Assembly: GCA_964422415.1 (NCBI GenBank)
Contig: CAYRBI010000013.1
Span: 1 to 64,000 of the forward strand
DNA length: 64,000 nt
From: OLB16 sp964422415
GTDB lineage: Bacteria > Hinthialibacterota > Hinthialibacteria > OLB16
Reading direction: 5' to 3'
The position numbers were made by a program, and so were the translations under genes. The notes beneath the pieces were generated by a model. That model had not been told where the DNA came from. It was given only the letters and a program-made list of their open reading frames with translations, and searched no databases. How positions within the stretch are numbered: the first letter of the stretch is position 1; each line of letters begins with the position of its first letter. Shown here one piece after another: positions 60,730 to 64,000 of the stretch.

Positions 60730-63700
60730 ATGACATACAAATCATACCCGCAGAGACTCATTCAAGCCCTCGCCATATTCTCAATCATCCTCTCATTTGA
60801 ATGGGCGGATGCTTCCTACTGCACCGAGGCGATCCTCAAAGAATTTCTTGATCCTCAAGACTCCTTCACCTTTACCCGGACCTCGCCCACCGAAGCGATT
60901 CTGAGATGCCATTTCCAGAAAAATCGGTTCCGGATTCGTCAACTCGCTTTGGCGCTCCCAGAAGATGTCACTTTGAACTGGCGGTTCATGAGTGGTACAT
61001 CAAACAATAACGGTAAGGAAATCGTTCTTCCAGCCACAGGGGATGACAATGCCAACAGTTGGGTATCTCTCAAACGCATGTGGCTCGCTGATATCCCCAT
61101 GGTTGCCGTCCGTTTTCAAAAGACCTCTCCGGCCGCATCCACAAGCAATAACACCAAACAAACTACAGGAGATTCTTTCGCCAACATCCTCGATGCTACA
61201 TTCGCATTGACCTTCTCCCGCCCATGCGGGGACCCTACTCCCGCTACACAGACATTGGATGGCAAGGATCCGTTTCTGCAGATCGCAAAAAACTTGGTTG
61301 TGAATCCAGATGACCTTCTTGGATCTCCCAGACCCTTGCCCACCCCAGAGACTTCTCTCATTCCACCTTTATCCCTCTTCCAGAATGAGTCTTCATGCCG
61401 GATTACAGTCTCCAGACCGGGGGTAGTCTCTTTCTCGGCGAAGGATCTTTCCAATGTGGGTTTTGATTGTTCCCTGCTAGACGCTAGGTACCTCTCGCTG
61501 TTCCACTTGGGCAAACCCTATCCTCTTACGGTCATGTCCACGGACCCTGTGAAGATCCAAGGAGATGACCGGATCTGGTTCTTTTGCCCATCCGTGGGTA
61601 CAGATGAAACCCTGACCTCCACCTACTATCTCGGATGGGGAACCACACCCGGAACCCGGATCAGTGCGGCGACAGATGTCATGAGCGCTTCAGGTTCTCC
61701 CCTGTCGCCGGCTTCCCAACCTGGATCAAGCACTATCCAGGATTGGGATTGGCGTATGATACAAATTGAGCAGGACAATCCCGAAATCTATGTGGATCAA
61801 GACACTTTGGCCGCGCCAGTCGATCTTTTTTGGCAAGAAATCAGACGTGAGGAAGATTCCCTCACCACCGACTTCGATCTTCCAGGTCTCGTGGACTCAG
61901 AGATAATCCGTGGAGAGACCAGTTCATCATCCTCAATACTTCAAGTCCATTTCGAGCCACCAGAAAACTTCCGTGGGGATGGTACATTCCATATCATTCT
62001 TAACGAGATCGCCTTAGCGGAAGCCACTCTCCCATCCACTACTAAGATGGTCAGTTTGGAAGTGCCCTCCGGATTACTCCGGCGGAGAGGTAACCGGCTG
62101 AATATCTCTTTCCGGGGGAAAATACCCCCGCTAACCGACCAAGCACATGGCCTCTGTTTGGACTGGGTGCGGATATGGTTTCCAGGACGATGGGATGTAT
62201 CTCAAGGATTGGTGGCTATCGATCACAGACCACTCATTGGCGCACATCCGGAGGCTTCTCCCACTCTGGCGCACTGGAACATCCCTTCCGGAACTGGAGA
62301 TTGGCGATTTGTACGCTTCAATGGGGGGGGAGAAAACTCTTCCATGAGTATGTGTCAGCCCAGACAAGAGGGGACCACTTGCCTGGGACCATCCTCTCAT
62401 TTTTCAGGACAGTGGTGGCTAGTGGATCTGAACCAATCGAACCCTCCGGAGAAGATTGAGTTATGTACGGGTACCAAACCACTCCATGATGACACCCACC
62501 AAGCGGATCTTCTGGTGGTAACCGATTCTCGTTTCGTTTCCCAATTGCAGGAGTATCTCGGTCTTACACAGCAAAGAGGAATCAGCTCCCGGATCGTCAC
62601 TACCCAAGAGATCTACGAGGAATTCTCACATGGTGAAAAAAGTATCCAAGCCATCCGTGATTTCTGTGAGTATGCATTTACACACTATCAAAGCCCACGT
62701 CCTCAATACCTCTGGTTGGTGGGCGAGGCCCGTTGGGATCCCACCAACCGCCTCCGCTCTCATGTCGAAGACCTGGTTCCCTCCCCCGCCCTTCACACTC
62801 GTGGCGTCATTCACAGTAATGACCAGTGGTATGTGTACCTTAAGGGAGATGACGCGCTTCCGGATCTGTTGGTGTCACGAGTATCCGTCGGGGCGACCAC
62901 GGAGTTGGAGGCCTATCTCCGTAAAGTTAAGGAGGATTTGCAGGACCGCCAGTTGGGTTGGTGGCGTACCACATCTCTGTTCCTGACTGATGATGGTTTC
63001 AGCGAAGAGGTTGAGACATCCCTGCGTAATGGTTTTAACCAGGTGTGTATTCCTAAACTCATTCGTCAGGAGGAATACCCCCTCGACCCATTCCGCAAGT
63101 TCGAAGCGGTGGGGCGTGTAGGTAAGGAAGCCAGAGGTATCCGGAATGATGTGGTGAGGGAATGGTCAGATGGAGCCCGTCTGGTTGAGTATGTGGGCCA
63201 TGGAGGAATTACGGTCTGGAGTCATGAATCCCTCTTCAAGGGTTTGAACCGTCCCGACAGTGATGTCGACCGGCTCAGCAACAAGGGCAAGTATTCCTTT
63301 GTCAACATCCGTTCCTGCATGTCGGCCTCCGTGAACTGGCCGACCTTCCCTGGCGAGGTTTCGGTTTCCGAAGCTCTTATCAAGGCGCCGGGACGTGGAG
63401 CGATTGGGGTGCTGGGATCATCAGGGACTGAATTCGCCACGGATCAAGAACGCTTTGGAGCCCAATTCCGCGCGGGCGTCTGGAACCACCATATCGACAG
63501 CCTCGCGGCAGTACGCGCGTATGCCCAATGTCAGTTTATGCTTCAGACTCCTGAACTCAAAGGCGTGGTCGACCAATTCCTTCTGCATGGAGATCCAACC
63601 CTCCCCTTCGATTTTCCGAAGACTCTGGAGTCTTTGGAACTTGCTTGGAAAGAATCGCCTGAAGGGCCACGGCTGCAAGCCGGTTGGAGTGGTGGGCTGC

Positions 63701-64000
63701 CTAGCGGAAAAGGGCAAGTACGTCTGTATAACTTCCGCGAGATGGTCTATGAGAGTGAGCCATTCGATATCCCTCAAGCCACCCAGACAGTGACTCTACC
63801 AGTACCTCCGGCGATCCCCTTCAAGTTAGACCTGACAGCGGCTCTTTATCTCTGGAACCCTGCCACCCACAGGGACGCCTTCCGAGTAAAATCAATGGGG
63901 ATCATGCATGTGAATGGGAAGAGCTGGCCAAGTCTTTATCACTCCTGGGTAAAACCTGTGACAGGTGTGGAGCCGGAGGTTTCGGAAATCGTGCTCAGTC
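60730..64000 (+). CDS. gingipain-like C25 cysteine peptidase, cut by the window end
   Basis: The frame is open for 1090 codons from the first ATG after a stop. A signal peptide (LIQALAIFSIILSFEWADA) starts it. The first 570 residues are beta-rich and unrecognised, with several TRP/ASP-rich segments. Peptidase C25 follows from about residue 600: DLLVVTDSRF, YLWLVGEARWD, LLVSRVSVG, the catalytic His824 in VEYVGHGG and Cys863 in VNIRSCMSASVNWP, 39 residues apart as compared with 33 in RgpB. After the domain, GDPTLPFDF closes it. The remaining part looks like the Ig-like or sorting region; the end and any T9SS-type signal are beyond the window. Known C25 enzymes are secreted proteases. Confidence 0.9.
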   Translation, partial: MTYKSYPQRLIQALAIFSIILSFEWADASYCTEAILKEFLDPQDSFTFTRTSPTEAILRCHFQKNRFRIRQLALALPEDVTLNWRFMSGTSNNNGKEIVLPATGDDNANSWVSLKRMWLADIPMVAVRFQKTSPAASTSNNTKQTTGDSFANILDATFALTFSRPCGDPTPATQTLDGKDPFLQIAKNLVVNPDDLLGSPRPLPTPETSLIPPLSLFQNESSCRITVSRPGVVSFSAKDLSNVGFDCSLLDARYLSLFHLGKPYPLTVMSTDPVKIQGDDRIWFFCPSVGTDETLTSTYYLGWGTTPGTRISAATDVMSASGSPLSPASQPGSSTIQDWDWRMIQIEQDNPEIYVDQDTLAAPVDLFWQEIRREEDSLTTDFDLPGLVDSEIIRGETSSSSSILQVHFEPPENFRGDGTFHIILNEIALAEATLPSTTKMVSLEVPSGLLRRRGNRLNISFRGKIPPLTDQAHGLCLDWVRIWFPGRWDVSQGLVAIDHRPLIGAHPEASPTLAHWNIPSGTGDWRFVRFNGGGENSSMSMCQPRQEGTTCLGPSSHFSGQWWLVDLNQSNPPEKIELCTGTKPLHDDTHQADLLVVTDSRFVSQLQEYLGLTQQRGISSRIVTTQEIYEEFSHGEKSIQAIRDFCEYAFTHYQSPRPQYLWLVGEARWDPTNRLRSHVEDLVPSPALHTRGVIHSNDQWYVYLKGDDALPDLLVSRVSVGATTELEAYLRKVKEDLQDRQLGWWRTTSLFLTDDGFSEEVETSLRNGFNQVCIPKLIRQEEYPLDPFRKFEAVGRVGKEARGIRNDVVREWSDGARLVEYVGHGGITVWSHESLFKGLNRPDSDVDRLSNKGKYSFVNIRSCMSASVNWPTFPGEVSVSEALIKAPGRGAIGVLGSSGTEFATDQERFGAQFRAGVWNHHIDSLAAVRAYAQCQFMLQTPELKGVVDQFLLHGDPTLPFDFPKTLESLELAWKESPEGPRLQAGWSGGLPSGKGQVRLYNFREMVYESEPFDIPQATQTVTLPVPPAIPFKLDLTAALYLWNPATHRDAFRVKSMGIMHVNGKSWPSLYHSWVKPVTGVEPEVSEIVLS

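Noticed and set aside
1..64000. CRISPR arrays, integrases, attachment sites and intact insertion sequences
   Set aside because: No regularly spaced repeats, transposase or recombinase motifs were found on reading through both strands.

Overview
The window is one stretch of a chromosome (about 50 protein genes, one tRNA, one 100-base assembly gap) from what looks like an uncultured Gram-negative bacterium. Gram-negative envelope is inferred from a TolC-type outer-membrane channel, an LptB-type LPS-export ATPase and several lipoproteins. A seven-iron ferredoxin and an aminofutalosine synthase (MqnE) suggest a menaquinone-based metabolism. The many large secreted proteins, the Thr-Pro-rich linker followed by a Ca-binding DxNxDGxxD motif, and the gingipain-like C25 peptidase outside a recognisable Bacteroidetes context recall candidate phyla such as Sumerlaeota or Hydrogenedentota. 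That placement is a guess: no rRNA or ribosomal protein is present to test it. No phage, integrase, intact insertion sequence or CRISPR array was seen.

Layout. 1-8.2 kb: ferredoxin with a strong terminator, argS, then a leftward block with a SNF2-type ATPase whose stop overlaps the start of a family-5 solute-binding lipoprotein, an unknown TIM-barrel-like protein, and an Mrp/ApbC ATPase that lacks the usual CxxC. 8.3-17.6 kb: secreted GH38-like enzyme, CorA, tRNA-Arg(ACG), a 1167-residue lipoprotein fusing a sugar-binding domain, a glycosidase-like region and a formylglycine-enzyme-like domain, then RecQ. 17.6-26.8 kb: a 0.37-kb hairpin-rich leader, a 1189-residue membrane-spanning protein with a low-complexity stalk, and four leftward genes (unknown secreted protein, C45-type Ntn hydrolase, 607-residue Cys-rich unknown, PqaA-type secreted protein). 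27.0-33.1 kb: a rightward run with overlapping stops and starts (small coiled-coil protein, six-hairpin glycosidase, DUF2752 membrane protein, lptB, secreted TIM-barrel-like protein), then purD. 33.1-40.6 kb: leftward GT2 glycosyltransferase and an elaborate GH116-type enzyme, then hemW and a TolC family gene.

40.8-46.5 kb: small winged-helix protein, trpB-trpA, gap, accD, cytidylate-kinase-like protein, AMMECR1 protein, endonuclease IV. 46.5-50.1 kb (leftward): HDOD protein, HU-family protein with a Pro/Lys tail, mqnE, and a larE whose C-terminal unit appears duplicated. 50.2-54.5 kb: SDR, HEPN/MNT pair, serA, YhaM-like nuclease. 54.6-64 kb: a two-gene ABC system of LolCD/MacB type, YgfZ-like protein, an NCS2-like permease, a secreted trypsin-like protease, and the start of a C25 peptidase cut by the window end.

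Taken together, housekeeping genes (argS, purD, trpBA, accD, serA, hemW) are interleaved with genes for exported glycoside- and protein-degrading enzymes, as expected of a heterotroph living on complex polymers. The most unusual items are multidomain architectures rather than a defence or mobile system: the trimodular lipoprotein, the nested insertions in the GH116 protein, the stalked 1189-residue protein, the extended LarE, and the Cys-rich 607-residue protein.
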